DNA of 64,000 nt from Petrosia ficiformis. Taxonomy: Eukaryota; Porifera; Demospongiae; Haplosclerida; Petrosiidae. The notes beneath the pieces were generated by a model. The model did no database searches. It was not told where the DNA came from and saw nothing but the letters and a program-made list of their open reading frames with translations. The stretch spans positions 4,821,327-4,885,326 of the forward strand of contig OX345646.1 of the NCBI GenBank assembly GCA_947044365.1, in the 5' to 3' direction. This document shows, piece by piece, positions 47,457 through 60,299 of the stretch (position 1 is the stretch's first letter; every line of letters starts with the position of its first letter). Made by a program: the position numbers and the translations under genes.

Positions 47457-48589
47457 TGTAGGTCAGCTTTTGAGTTGTCTAAAATATGATCTTTTTTGAT
47501 GTCCTGTTCTTTGCAACTTGGGGTGAGCCAGAGCAAGCGTTGAGGAAGTACTATTTGTGCAAATACTACTTCCAGACAAGTTGTACTTCCCTCAAACGAT
47601 TTCAGTTTTGACTGTGTATTTATAAAACCATAGCTATCAGTCCACCAACTCTTGGGTTGTAGGTAGGCATATTTAGTGCAAGACGAGCGTTTAAAATCAT
47701 ACTTAAGAATTTTTTGCAGCTCTCACCATTTTAAACACCTACTCAAGTAAAGTGGGCTGTACTTATCGCCTACCAACTTCCTGTAGTATTGCGTCCAAAC
47801 GCTATAACTATAGTCAATCAGACCCTCTCCGCTTCGTAGAGTGGGAGGAGATGGCTACACGAGACTAATATTTGATGTAACGAAGTTTCCAAAAAGGTAT
47901 GGAACCCTCAGCGATCTGTGAAATTCCACGCATTGCTCACAAAACTGTTATATGAGATTAAAGATTATAGCAACTGTAGGATTGGATTTGCGGCCAGTCA
48001 GATGATTTTTAATGGTTAATGTAATCCTCTGGATATCCAAATAGCAGTGAAATGGAAACCTCCAAGTAGTGTTCAACCTTTCTATACAGGGTGGATATTT
48101 GTTTGGGAGGGAAAGGAATTGACCATGCAATGAGACTCATGAGGTTTAAATCATAACAATGATTACATTTTCTGGTACTTCTGTAATCATAGTGAATATC
48201 ATATAGCTACATTATGTGGTGAGCCTGAGGATGTTTTACTACATTTTGTATGTGCCCGAAGTAGTACATAGGTACATGTAATTTGGTACACTGTATATGC
48301 TACAAAGATACACAAGAAAAAAGGAAACAGATCTTGAACTCCAAAGCATATTCATGATGTTACAAAAGAATAACCAAGAGGGATTCGTTCCAACAGTGAA
48401 AAGAAAAAAATAAAATGATAACTGAGTGGAATTCTAAGACCATCCATCAGTTCTATACAAAAGTTCGTTCATTCGTTCAGTTGACTATACTAACGGGGCC
48501 GTTCAGGCTTGCCCCAGTTACATACTACCACAAATCAAATTTCTCTTTTCCATCATCTTATCACACTAACTAGGGAGGGTATATTTACT
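47457..48589. other. Unassigned AT-rich stretch
   Basis: No gene, tandem repeat or clear inverted-repeat element was recognised here on either strand. Confidence 0.4.
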
Positions 48590-49300
48590 GAGTTATCCAT
48601 TCCTGGTAAAAATAATGGAAGGTGATTAAGATTGAGCGGAATGCGTATAAGCAATCTGATTGGTTAATTCTAATATAGTATGATAATATACTTATAATAT
48701 TACATAACTCAATGAAATTTAGTATCTAAGAAACTTAATAATATCTCTTCCTGGATACCAAATTTCATTGACTTCCTGTACAATATGGCAGAATGATGAG
48801 TGATTGAATGTAAGCGTGTAATCTAAATTATCTTGTGGGACACGGTCACTATTTGAAAATTAGGTTACATATACATTACCCTCGTTATATGCTAAGACTA
48901 GCATTCAGAAATTTTACTGGGAAATAAAAAATAATCAAGTATCTATTAGCTTCAATACAATAGACAAAGTGTGTATATAAACAATAGCTTGTACATGTAC
49001 ATGAGAACAAATGACAAATAGTAGCACCAAATAGCGAAACTACATTTATATCTAGCAATATCTAATACAATAATACATACTGTACTAATAAACATGTTTG
49101 TACATGTACTTGTGATGTCACTAGCGACGTTTTGTTGCTTTTTGTTTCTTTTTCTTAGATTTTTGATGATGAGCAATTAAGTGTAAACATTTTATTGAAA
49201 CTATATTGCAAGAAGTGTCCTTTTTTCAAAATTCAGGAATATATCTTGTGATATTTTCTGACAAGACATTATTATTTCTGACGAAAATTGAAAAAATGGG
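48590..49300 (-). repeat. Duplicated 3' flank of a ubiquitin-like gene without its coding part
   Basis: It shares, in the same order, blocks that lie downstream of U2 and U3: ttcctggataccaaatttca, aataatcaagtatctattag, gtacttgtgatgtcactagc and ttttgttgctttttg. At the point where a coding region would start it instead continues into aaacattttattgaaactat, a block also found beyond U3. It is a leftover of the segmental duplications. Confidence 0.6.
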
Positions 49301-49537
49301 AGAAATATTATGTAGTAAACTATATCTTAAAAATAGTGTTTGCCTGGTTTTAATTTATGTATGTTATCTCACATGTATGCCACATCATGTTTTGTTTAAC
49401 ACCTCTTTGACTGTATAGAGTCTGAGGTTTTACATTTGTTAGGATAGAACTAATCGTATATGTGTGATCTCATATGTTCTGGAAGTTTCTACATGATATG
49501 AATATGTAGTCTTACATAGTTCAGTTGTTGTATTTAC

Positions 49538-49802
49538 TACCGTATAGCTCCATATTTTCATGGTGAAACTGGTGTGAATACTAATTTTCGTGCTAAAATT
49601 TTTGGTATTTTTCGTGATTCATATCACTCCACCTACTATTTGGACGTGTACGTGTGATAGCGTTTCCAAAACAGCCAGAAAGACCTAGAGAAGATGCCTC
49701 ATTTGGAATTCCTAATTTTCGTGAGGAAAATGTTCGAGATCTTTGGTAAAATCACGAAATTCATGAAAATATTGTGCCACGAAAATTTGGAGCTATACGG
49801 TA
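49538..49802. mobile_element. MITE with TACCGTATAGCTCC ends
   Basis: The left TACCGTATAGCTCCATATTTTC and right GAAAATTTGGAGCTATACGGTA are inverted repeats bounded by TA. This pattern fits a mariner-type MITE. Confidence 0.7.
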
Positions 49803-50340
49803 TTTTCTTAGTTAACATTGTTATTGTTCTGATATTTGAATATACGATATTAAAGGACATTTTTAGTTATAACATATTATAATTTGCAAAAAGGACCTTG
49901 CTCACAAGTTTTTTTCTTGATCAAATGCTTACCTTCAATCGCTCATCATTCTGTCATCATGTATGGGAAGTCAAGAAGCTTAATAATAGCTCTTCCTGGA
50001 TACCAAATGTCATGGACTTCCTGTACAAACTGGCAGAAGGAGAAGTGATTGAAGCCTTTTGAAGGTACAGTTGTAAGCGTGTGATCTAAATTATTTTGCA
50101 GGACAAAGTCACGTTAATCTTGTTATTTGCTAGGATTAGTATTAAGAGATTGTACTGAGAAATAAATAATAATCAAGTATCTATTAGCAATACACAAAGT
50201 GTGTATATAAACAACAGCATGTACATGAGAACAAATGACAAATAGCACACAAAACATTTAACTAAACTACAGTTACATGTATATCAACAAATATGTAATA
50301 CAATAATATAAACATGTTTGTACATGTACTTGTGATGTCA

Positions 50341-52074
50341 CTAGCGAGTTTTTGTTTCGTTTTGTTGCTTTTTGTTAGATTTTCGATGGAACCATCTGGA
50401 TGGTTTTGTTGTCGTCAGTACACATCCATTACTGATCAATTTAACAGACGAAATCGGCTTATCGGAAATTGGAATATGGTCAGAGCTAATTGCGCTTTGT
50501 TTGTAAATCTCCTCTCCAGAAAGTCCACAATTCTTCATTATATTCATTAACATGCGGACTGTCATCTCTCCAGGATTAGGAATATTGATGTAGTTAGGAG
50601 GAGGGATCTGTGGATTCTTCTGAATAATTACATTTTTGGGGGATATCTTAAGAGGCTCATTATCCACACCTGATAACTTCACATGTATTCCCTCAGTGAC
50701 ATCCTCAAGCTCAATAGTAACTCCATCATAAATAGAAGGATAGTTACACAGTAGTAATACTTTACCATTTTTGTCCCAATCTTCGAGGACTGTAGTACCA
50801 GCTGTTAACTCCTGTTGATGTGAAGGAACTGGGATTTTTTCTTCTATTAACTTTCTTAATGTGAATATTGGAGTGAATTGACAATCGCTGAGAGCTATTG
50901 ACTTTTCTTCCCTACGATTGGTGACATGAACTGTCCATCTTGAAGACAGAACTGGACTGTAACGTAGGTTTCTTTCGTACAATGCCTCCCGAGACTTTAT
51001 TTTGAAAGAACTGTATGCAGGTACTGTAAGTTTCCTATCGCTTAATCCAGTTGGAGTTGGAAGTAAAGCATGTTGTAGTATAGTGAAGGTTACATTACAG
51101 CCATCTTTAATCTCAGGTTGGTCTTTGATCATCGTATCATTCGTCAATGTCTTCCCGGCTACAGCTAAAATGTGATTAGAGTTTATGTCAAAGCCAAACT
51201 TGGAACAAACTGCTTCACGGAGAAATGAGACTTTCCATTCCTTAAACTCTTTTTGCGGTATTTTAACTTTAAAAGGCCCATTAGCACCTGGATGATGCAC
51301 CACCGAGATATTGATTGTCACTGGCTTGATTGCCAGATATATAGCAGCACCATTCTTCATCCTATCACATTCGACAAGTGATGTATCCTCTGGGAGAATA
51401 TTGTCTTCGTAATAGAGTGTTTGTTCATTCGTCAGAACCTTGGTCTTGTTCTCTATGCTTTTCTTGAGAACTTCAGCTGTTGTTAGAGATGGAAATGGAA
51501 CGGAAACTGTGATAGGAGACTCATCAAAGTCACCACAAACTACAATACTCCAGTCTCTTTCGGTAGTTGGATTACATTTATCTTCCATGAACAGGAAGAC
51601 TCCATTCTCCCAAAACTTGCACATTCTAAGCGGTTTTCTCTCTGGTAGAACTTCTCTTTGATGATAGAGTGTCTGGTCAGCTATTGCTAAAGTCCTCGGC
51701 TTTTGTTGCACTAATGCCTTCAGACCCAAATCAGATAAGTAAAATGGATAATGAACTATAACTGTGGCTTTAACAGGAGAGCTGTTGGTGCATCCATAAA
51801 CATCAATCGTCCAGTTCCTCTCTTCTGTTGGGTTATCAGCATTTTCTACAAACAAGTGAGATTTCCCTTTCAAAAACTCTGATGAAAGTACCTGACGCTC
51901 TCCTTCATGATAGAATATTTGTTTTTCTTCTGCAATATTTGCTTTCGCAGTCACTTCTTTTTTGATATCATCAGCAGTTGTAAAACGAACAGGAAGGATA
52001 TCATCGTTAGGAAGGACAATATTAATACTGTTTCTATTATTGCTTTGTGGGTGTCTGGAGTTATTTCGACTCAT
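50341..52074 (-). CDS. Multi-ubiquitin-like-module protein U2, 577 residues
   Basis: A single-exon coding region starts MSRNNSRHPQSNNRNS. A ttttttgttacag acceptor just upstream (about 52100) suggests a 5' untranslated intron. The order of modules is as in U1: two N-terminal modules that differ clearly from U1, then modules three to five and the NIMKNCG block almost identical to U1. The tail is basic (RWFHRKSNKKQQNETKTR) and differs from U1. There is no Gly-Gly end. The Asn/Ser-rich N-terminus matches that of U3, so U2 looks like a mosaic of a U3-type start and a U1-type body. Confidence 0.8.
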   Translation of the reverse strand: MSRNNSRHPQSNNRNSINIVLPNDDILPVRFTTADDIKKEVTAKANIAEEKQIFYHEGERQVLSSEFLKGKSHLFVENADNPTEERNWTIDVYGCTNSSPVKATVIVHYPFYLSDLGLKALVQQKPRTLAIADQTLYHQREVLPERKPLRMCKFWENGVFLFMEDKCNPTTERDWSIVVCGDFDESPITVSVPFPSLTTAEVLKKSIENKTKVLTNEQTLYYEDNILPEDTSLVECDRMKNGAAIYLAIKPVTINISVVHHPGANGPFKVKIPQKEFKEWKVSFLREAVCSKFGFDINSNHILAVAGKTLTNDTMIKDQPEIKDGCNVTFTILQHALLPTPTGLSDRKLTVPAYSSFKIKSREALYERNLRYSPVLSSRWTVHVTNRREEKSIALSDCQFTPIFTLRKLIEEKIPVPSHQQELTAGTTVLEDWDKNGKVLLLCNYPSIYDGVTIELEDVTEGIHVKLSGVDNEPLKISPKNVIIQKNPQIPPPNYINIPNPGEMTVRMLMNIMKNCGLSGEEIYKQSAISSDHIPISDKPISSVKLISNGCVLTTTKPSRWFHRKSNKKQQNETKTR

Positions 52075-52944
52075 GATATTTGTAAATGTGTAGCCACTTC
52101 TGTAACAAAAAACGAAAACATTTTAAAATGTAGAAAGAATATAGGTGATGTTATAACCTTTGTCATGTGGAAAAAGTTCTTTAAATCTTCACAAATATCA
52201 CAAAAGTGGTGACCACAAACGACTCATATATTTCAATGCAGTACTCCACCTTTCTCACTTCATGGGTGGTATAATTATAATCCTAAACTATTTAATTATA
52301 TATTTATGAATATTGTCATGAGGTCATGACTTATGAATATCGTTATTAAAATGGCACCACAAAAGACTTTGGAATATAATGATGATCTTGTCACTCCTGC
52401 AAACAGTGGCGTAGCCAGGGTCTTCGTTCATGGTTATAATATACTGTCACCAGCTAAGATTCTACCTAAAACACTATATTTTGCAGCTTCTTCGTCCTAT
52501 CCAAATCGTTCTTTTTGGTGGTTTCACTGTTGTACGTTCGCTGGAAATTCACATAAATAGATAATACGGTAATGCTTTGGAAAAACTCGGCAAATGACAA
52601 AATCTCCTATTGACTTTGTATGGAAATTGTGGCGTCTGAAAAGACTCCAGATGTGACGTAACGATTCATTATTGTTAATTTATTGCATTCAACGCATACT
52701 TTTACTTACGTGCAACTGGACTATTCATCTATAATGTATAAGATTGTTCCCATTTCTTACAATAGTCGTCAGAAATAATAATATCAACAGAAATGAAACG
52801 AAATAAATTTGCAGGTTTCCATAACATATTATTACATGTAGTATACTGAATATTATAACATACATGTATGACGTACTCTAACACAATTTGCATGCAGCAT
52901 GTAACATGATGCCAAAGTTTATCGGATAGTTTGCAAACATATAT

Positions 52945-53061
52945 AGTCCTCTTCTCTAAGTCTTTCCTAATATCTGCTACATATGCATTGATGAGAATCA
53001 TGAAAAAAGCTTCCAATAGGGCATCAGGAATGTGACCACATACAACCAAGTTAAAGCTCAT
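52945..53061 (-). pseudogene. Fragment of a ubiquitin-like module
   Basis: The minus-strand start MSFNLVVCGHIPDALLEAFF followed by VADIRKDLEKRT resembles the opening of modules such as NWNIIVCGHVDKPFAILV in U4. After about 39 codons the frame runs into AT-rich array-flanking sequence. It is probably a broken duplicate. Confidence 0.45.
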
Positions 53062-53287
53062 CTTACTAGAACAGCCAAACCTATTATTTCAGTAAATCTA
53101 GCAACCACAAATTTATGTAAGCTAATGGAAATGCAGAGTATCTTTGAGGTTTTTGTTATTGAGTAAAGTACAGCTCTAACAGACCAAACAGCAGTTAAAA
53201 GTTTGTTTTAGGCTCCACCTTGCATAGGTAGCAAAAATTTAAGGTCAATAATTGTAGTGAAAGGTGATTGCTAACATCATCAGTTTA

Positions 53288-53790
53288 TCCACTGAATAGT
53301 GTTATCTTATAACATATACTAATAATATATTACTAGTATACTGAATAGTGTTATCTTATAACATATACTAATAATATATTACTAGTATACTGAATAGTGT
53401 TATCTTATAACATATACTAATAATATATTACTAGTATACTGAATAGTGTTATCATATAACATATACTAATAATATATTACTAGTATACTGAATAGTATTA
53501 TCATATAACATATACTAATAATATATTACTAGTATACTGAATAGTGTTATCTTATAACATATACTAATAATATATTACTAGTATACTGAATAGTGTTATC
53601 ATATAACATATACTAATAATATATTACTAGTATACTGAATAGTGTTATCTTATAACATATACTAATAATATACTACTAGTATACTGAATAGTATTATCAT
53701 ATAACATATACTAATAATATATTACTAGTATACTGAATAGTATTATCATATAACATATACTAACAATATACTACTAGTATACTGAATAGT
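53288..53790. repeat. 49-base satellite array, about ten units
   Basis: The unit includes tactgaatagtgttatctta and catatactaataatatatt, ending actag. A homologous array is at 61130-61705, interrupted to its left by an insertion, and degenerate forms are at 57175-57400 and 60636-60770. Confidence 0.95.
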
Positions 53791-54614
53791 ATACTAGTCA
53801 TTATTGGTCCATTACAAAGCAATCATATTTAGTAAGTGCTTCATAATTTTAGTTGGGCGTACACTACATGTGACGTAATTTTTGAAAAAGGGCACTTTCC
53901 CGCAAAATAATTTCAATCAAACCCTTTCATTCAATCACTCATCAATCCACTATTTTGTATAGGAAGTTAATGAAATTTGGTATCATTAGATATCGATATC
54001 CATTGATGTTATGTACAAATGTTGCAATGATGAGCAAATGAATGAGAGCATTTTATTGAAACTATATTGCAAGAAGTGTCCTTTTTCAAAATTCAGGAAT
54101 ATATCTTGTGATATTGTCTGACAAGGCATTATTATTTCTGACAACAATTGTAAAAATGGGAGAAATATTGTATGTGACATAATCTGCATAAAGGGACCTT
54201 GCCCATAAATGTTTTCCTTCATCAAATGCTTACCTTCAATCACTCGAATTATGGTATCTAAGAAGCTTAATAATAGTTCTTCCTGGATACCAAATTTCAT
54301 TGACTTCCTGTAAAATATGGAAGAATGACGAGCGATTGAAGGTACAGTTGCAAGTGTGTGATCTAAATTATTTTGCAGGACAAAGTCACATTAGTCTTGT
54401 TATAGCTAGGACTAGTATTCAGAGATTGTACTGAGAAATAAATAATAATCAAGTATCTATTAGCAATAGACAAAGTGCGTATATAAACAACAGCTTGTAC
54501 ATGAGAACAAATGACAAATAGCAGCACAAAATAGCAAAACTACATCTCCAAATATCTAATACAATAATACATACTGTACTAATAAACATGTTTGTACATG
54601 TACATGTGATGTTA

Positions 54615-56015
54615 CTAGCGACGTTTTATTTCGTTTTGTTCCTTTTTCTTAGATTTTCGATCCAACCATCCGGATGGTTTTTTTGTTTTCATCAGCATGC
54701 ATCTATTACTGACCGATTTAACAGAACTGGACGAGTTCTTGGAAATTCTAGTGCAACCCCATGCACATGCGAATCTGTTTTGTTTGTAAATCTTGCCTTC
54801 GGAAATATCCTCTCCACAGTTCTCCATTATATTCATTAACGTATGGACTGTCATCTCCTCGGGATTAGGTATATTGATGTATTCGGGAAGACAAATCTTC
54901 ACTTGTTTTGTGGATGATGGAGTTACATTTTTCTGTGATATACGATCCGTTTTTTTCTTATCATAATCAGATAATTTCACATGTACTCCCTCAGTGACAC
55001 GATCAAGCTCAATAGTAACTCAATCATAAATAGAGGGATAGTTACACAATAGTAATACTTTACCATCTTCATCCCAATCCTCTAGGACTGTAGCACCAGA
55101 TGTTAACTTCTGTTGATGAGGAAGAATAGAGAGTTTATCCTGTATTAACTCTCTTAATTTGAACACTGGAGTACATTGGCATTCCTTAAGAGACAGCTGG
55201 CATTCAGGATTCTTACGAAACATACATTTCCTCGCTAATTGTACAGAGATTGTCCAACTGCTGGCCGATGGGGGTTGAGAGTCATAACGTAATTTTCTCT
55301 TGTACAATACCTTCTTGGAAAGCTCCTCCAAGGAATCATTGACAGCTACTGCAATTTTCCTTTCATCGAAGACTGGTGTTTGCAATATAGCATGCTGCAG
55401 TACAGTAAAGGTTACTTCATAACCCGTTTCAATTTCTGGATAGTTGTTGATCATCTTTTCATTCATCAATTCCTCTCCAGCAACAGCTAAAATGTGAGGA
55501 GAGTTTACATCAAGGCCAAACTTGGAGCAAACTATTTCGCGAAGATATGAGACTTTCCAACATGCGATTTCTTTCTGTGGTATTTCAACTACAAAGGAAA
55601 GATCTACATCAGGACGATATACGTTGACTGTAACTGGCTTGATTGCTAGATATACTGCACTACCATTCTTCACCCCACAATCTGCAAGAGATTTGTTATT
55701 ATTTTCAGGTAGCTCTTTCCCATTACAATAGATTGTCAGTTTATTCTCTTGCTGCAATTTCTCTTTCAGTGCTGCAACTTTTGATGAAGATGGAATTGAA
55801 ACTATGATAGGAGACTCATCAAAGTCACCACAAACAACAATATTCAAGGTATCTGTTGGTGGATCAGTTGTACTAGTAGATTGTGTTGGTGTACTAGTAC
55901 AACAGATCCAACGACACAATCTACTAGATTGTGTTGGTGGATCAGTTGTACTAGTAGATTGTGTCAGTGGATCAGTTGTAATTGGAGATATCCGATTATT
56001 TCTATTTCTACTCAT
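54615..56015 (-). pseudogene. Multi-ubiquitin-like-module gene U3 with an in-frame stop
   Basis: It starts MSRNRNNRISP and has a Thr/Asp/Pro repeat (TTDPPTQS type) before the first module at NIVVCGDFDESPIIVSIPSS. It continues through modules homologous to U1/U2 modules three to five. At 55020-55022 a TGA stands where U1 and U2 have GGA (YPSIYDG). The same frame then stays open for another 135 codons to a basic tail (KSKKKEQNEIKRR). One base change therefore truncates an otherwise intact protein at about 331 residues. This could be a recent pseudogene, a polymorphism or a sequencing error. Confidence 0.75.
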
Positions 56016-57782
56016 CTTTAGATAGATAACCACAAAACAATATTAGCAATTATGTAGCCACCTCTGTGAAAAAAAGCAAAACTTTTGTGCTTTTATTTCA
56101 TGGGTGGTATATAATCCTAAACTATTTAATTATATACTTATGAATATAGTCAGGAGGTCATGAACTTATGAATATAGAAGTCGTGTCTGAGTTTCATAAC
56201 ACCATGGAGGATTCAGCACTTTTGTGCTTTTATTTCATGGGTGGTATATAATCCTAAACTATTTAATTATCTACTTATGAATATCATTATTTAAAATAGC
56301 ACCACAGAAGAGCCTTGGAATATAATGACGATCTTATCACTCCTGCAAACAGTGGTGTAGCCAGGATGTGGCTTTGGTGCTAAAGCCATACAAATCAACA
56401 TTCAAACACATAATATAAATACCTGGGTTAGATAGCGATATCGAAGATTCATGTGGACAAAACTCTAATGCACCATACATGTAGCTTGTCTACTATTATG
56501 AATAGTATTTCATACTATGATACTACTTTTGCTTCAGTAAATAGTAATTAATTAATTGATATAATTACCACACCTCTCATGAATAATTAATTAGATGCCC
56601 GAACTTTTGCCACACAACACTCAGATTCAGCGATAGCTATGCCCTGACCCCTGCAAGGTAAGTTATTAATAACCACAGTCGCCATATTGGAGAACAGGCT
56701 AGAAATGGTGAATTTATGTGCGATTGTGGAGTCTTGCATACTCAAACCAACGCTTTGATCTGAGTTCAGGTATTATAGCAACTGATTCACTTTCTCAACA
56801 TTTTCCTCAAGCCAATCATTTACTGGGATTTCATATGGATCTATGTTGCTAATTGAGATTAGATTTTGTTTGTATTGCTTTCTGGAGTCTGGATCTAAAA
56901 TAGTACTGGAATACCCTCCAAGAATACACCAGATTTCATGTTACACACGTGAATACATGTGTATATTGTCCTTCAACATAGCCGTTAGCAACAGTTGCTA
57001 TGTCTTTTCGAGAGCAAGTAAGTGTGGGTGCAAGGGGTTTATAAGTGCTTGCTGTCAAGTACAGTATACATGTAGATTAATTTATAATTATAAGATTATT
57101 CATATTTCTTACAATAATTGTCAGAAATAAGAATTGGGAATTTGCAGGTTTTCCATCATAACACATTATTACATGTAGTATACTGAATAATACAAATAGT
57201 ATACTGAATAGAACAACTAGTATATTAAATAGTATATTAAAAAGTATAACTGGTATACACTGAATAGTACAACTAGTATATTCAATAATACAAATAGTAT
57301 ACTGAAAACTACAACTAGTATATTCAATAATACAAATAGTATACCGAAAAATACAACTGGTTTACAACTAGTATACTAAATAGTATAACATAACATACAC
57401 TAACACAATTTGCATGCAGTATGTAATGTAATGGAAAAGTGTATCAGGATAGTGTAAGCTTGAAACTCTTGAAATACAAGGCTACAGTGAGTAATCAACA
57501 ACATGCCAATGTATTTATAAGAAACAGACACATGGACAGCATATGATAAGTATAGAATGTTCTGGACAGTTCTACAGACAATTAGGAGCATAAGACATAC
57601 ACATAATTAACAATACACAAAGAATATTCTAGAATAGACACATTAATTAATACACCTATTACATACTTTACTACATAAACATAAACCTTTAATACCAACA
57701 TGAATGTTAGCAAACTAATTGAAATACAAGTGAAAAGAGGGTTACAGATACACAATGTTACTTAATAAAGTTGCTTTTTTTT
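56016..57782. other. Spacer between U3 and U4
   Basis: It contains the duplicated 5' flank (catgggtggtat, cctaaactatttaattata, twice between 56095 and 56330). It also holds AT-rich sequence without recognised genes and a degenerate array of tagtatactgaataatacaa at about 57175-57400. Confidence 0.5.
57175..57400. repeat. Degenerate relative of the 49-base array
   Basis: Irregular copies of actgaataatacaaatagta are shorter than the 49-base unit. It lies downstream of U4, in the same relative place as the arrays downstream of U3 and U5. Confidence 0.7.
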
Positions 57783-58871
57783 TTACTTAATGAATGTGGT
57801 TTCTAGCTCACATCCATCTTTGATAAAATCAACAGAACTAATTACTTTATCGGAAATTGACGTACTAGAAGAACAATTTTTCTTGCGAATGTACCCTCCA
57901 GAAATATCCACTCCGCAATTCTTCATTATATTCATTAAAATTCGAACAGTCATCTGTGTAGGATCAGGAATATTGATGTAGTTAGGAGAGCCTGTAGATA
58001 ATTTCACGTGTATGGGTTCCTCAGTGACATGATCAAGCTCAATAGTAACTCCATCATGAACAGAGGGATAGTTACACAGTAACTTTTTACCACCTTCATC
58101 ATCCCAATCCTCCAGGACTGTAGTACCAGCTGTTAACTTCTGTTGATGAGGAAGAATAGAATGAAATTCTTTCTGCACTAACTCTCTTAATTCGAATATC
58201 GGTGTAGATTGATGATTCTTAAGAATAATACATTTTTTATCTTCCTTATGTTTAATACAAAGACTCCAATGGTCTTTCCAATGAGCACCTTCTTCCCTTT
58301 TGTAAAAAACTTGTGGCAAAGAAACATTGATAGGTAAAGTGATTACTCTCTCATCAACACCATCCAGTGGAGTTGTCAATCTCACACGTTTTACTGGAGT
58401 AAAGGTTATGCTACAATCATTTTTGACATGCTCGTTGAGCTTCATATCATCTTCAAGTATTTTACCATCAAGAGCTAAAATGTTATCAGGAGATATTTCA
58501 AGACCAAACTTGAAACAAACTATATCATGAAGATGTTTCACAGTCCAGCTACTGAACTCTGCTTTGGGTACTTTCACTTGCACAGCAGTACCTAAATTAG
58601 CATGATATACACTAACTATAACGGGCTTCACTGCAAGACTCAAAGCTACTCCATTTTTAATCCCACAAACTTTAAGGGATTCTCCCCGATCCTCAAGTTC
58701 ATCCTCTCCAAAATAGAGTGTTTGTTCATTTTCTGGTATACTGGTCATCTCACTCACTTTCTTCTTCAGGTCAGATATCCTCCACTTTGCTGGATCAGGT
58801 ACTAGAATAGCAAAAGGCTTGTCAACATGTCCACAAACTATTATATTCCAGTTCTTCTCTTCTATAGCCAT
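57783..58871 (-). CDS. Ubiquitin-like-module protein U4, 362 residues
   Basis: A single exon; the start MAIEEKNWNIIVCGH matches U5. An upstream in-frame extension lacks an ATG in a good position. It begins directly with the third-type module of U1 and contains three modules plus the NIMKNCGVDI block. The third module has LRELVQKEFHSILPHQQKL and TVLEDWDDEGGKKLL, a weak ubiquitin pattern. It ends in ELETTFIK without Gly-Gly. Compared with U1 and U2 it lacks the two N-terminal modules. It is intact. Confidence 0.8.
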   Translation of the reverse strand: MAIEEKNWNIIVCGHVDKPFAILVPDPAKWRISDLKKKVSEMTSIPENEQTLYFGEDELEDRGESLKVCGIKNGVALSLAVKPVIVSVYHANLGTAVQVKVPKAEFSSWTVKHLHDIVCFKFGLEISPDNILALDGKILEDDMKLNEHVKNDCSITFTPVKRVRLTTPLDGVDERVITLPINVSLPQVFYKREEGAHWKDHWSLCIKHKEDKKCIILKNHQSTPIFELRELVQKEFHSILPHQQKLTAGTTVLEDWDDEGGKKLLCNYPSVHDGVTIELDHVTEEPIHVKLSTGSPNYINIPDPTQMTVRILMNIMKNCGVDISGGYIRKKNCSSSTSISDKVISSVDFIKDGCELETTFIK

Positions 58872-60299
58872 TTGGTTACAGTGCATACCACTAACAGAGT
58901 TACACCCACTAATACAAATTCTCATCAGAGTTACTAGTTACACCCACTTACACAAATTGATATCACAGTTACACCCACTTACACAAATTGATATCACAGT
59001 TACACCCACTTATGCAATTGCTATTACTACCTTAATGGCTAGCTACTGAATATCAATTGTAAGGCAGGGCTGACGGAAGTGGTAACCACTTTTACTGCTA
59101 ACCCACTGATCTTATACCACCATAAACCTATTGTAAATGACATGGCTGGTTTACTTCACATTTGGAGAGTGTGCTACGCTAGCCCCCATTGCCCACACAG
59201 TGTAAGTGCAATACTTGACTCACTAGCCTCCATACAATAATCACACCCACAAAGTAAGGAAACTGATAGAATTTAATAGTTTTTAATATTTATCACTTCA
59301 TATATTAATTCACAATGCATTCTGGCAAAAACGCTCATGATAGATGTCCACGGACAATGCATCAATTATAAATATGTAATGAAGTTTGGGTATTTGTTTG
59401 GCCTCACCAGTTTATTTTTGCTTTCATCGGGCCTATAAGAACTCAATAATTGTAATTATATGCCATTAGAAAACCTATTATTAACAAAGGGCTAATTATG
59501 CACCATAATAATTATTATAAGTTTATTGAAAACTGAATATTCCAAATCTTCAACCTTTTTGTCATTGCATGTAAGCACACTATGACAACAAAATAAAAAA
59601 AGATGTAGAATATAATTATGGTAAAATCTCCTCTTGTCATCTATAATAAAAGGTGTGATACTATTAGGATCACATTCACATTCCTCTTTAAGTAGGAAGT
59701 TAATTTTATGCACTTAACCAGCTTGTACTGTTGTTTGTTTGATAGAAAGGTAATTCTTTAGATACTCTCTACTCACTAGGTTGTGGTGTGAAATATCTTA
59801 AATACTTAGCATTAACTCCTCTTTTGTAGTTTATGAAGTTTATGAAGCATGTAATAAATAGATAACAGGGCAAGCCTCATACCCATGTTATTTTCGTTTG
59901 GATCTAAATTTTGTATGTCTACTTAGTTGGACGAAATTTTAATCTAATTGAAACCACTCCCACACGTTTTTCCATGTGCGGGGGCAACGGAACTCAAAAC
60001 TAAAGCACAGCAGTTATACAGGCGAGTAGGAGTTGCCCGTGAGACTACTCAATCATTCGCCCTACTCTCTTTCTGCTGACAGCAAACCATAAATTTTACA
60101 TCAATGGCTTTATTAACAACTCTTCTTTTCAGCAAAGTAAGTTAGAATCTTGAGTTTATTAAATGGCAAATACTTGTTAGACAGAAGACCTTCTAAGAAA
60201 ACCATAGATACCAAAAACCTGCTTCATTAGCTCAGGAAAGCTGCAAGGTGAGTGTATGCACCACACTCACAAACATTAAACGGGAATAATTACAATTCC
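58872..60299. other. Upstream of U4
   Basis: Three tandem copies of agttacacccacttacacaa units lie at about 58930-59015. The rest is AT-rich; the block near 60170-60215 (ttagacagaagacctt, ataccaaaa) resembles one near 9416-9455 in an OSCP intron, so it is likely repeat-derived. No gene was recognised. Confidence 0.45.

Larger units (their letters stand above)
52075..54614. other. Spacer between U2 and U3
   Basis: It includes the U2 promoter-side flank (repeated upstream of U3 at 56095-56370), a ubiquitin-like fragment (52945-53061), the 49-base array (53288-53790) and the duplicated 3' flank of U3 (about 53800-54600). Confidence 0.6.
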
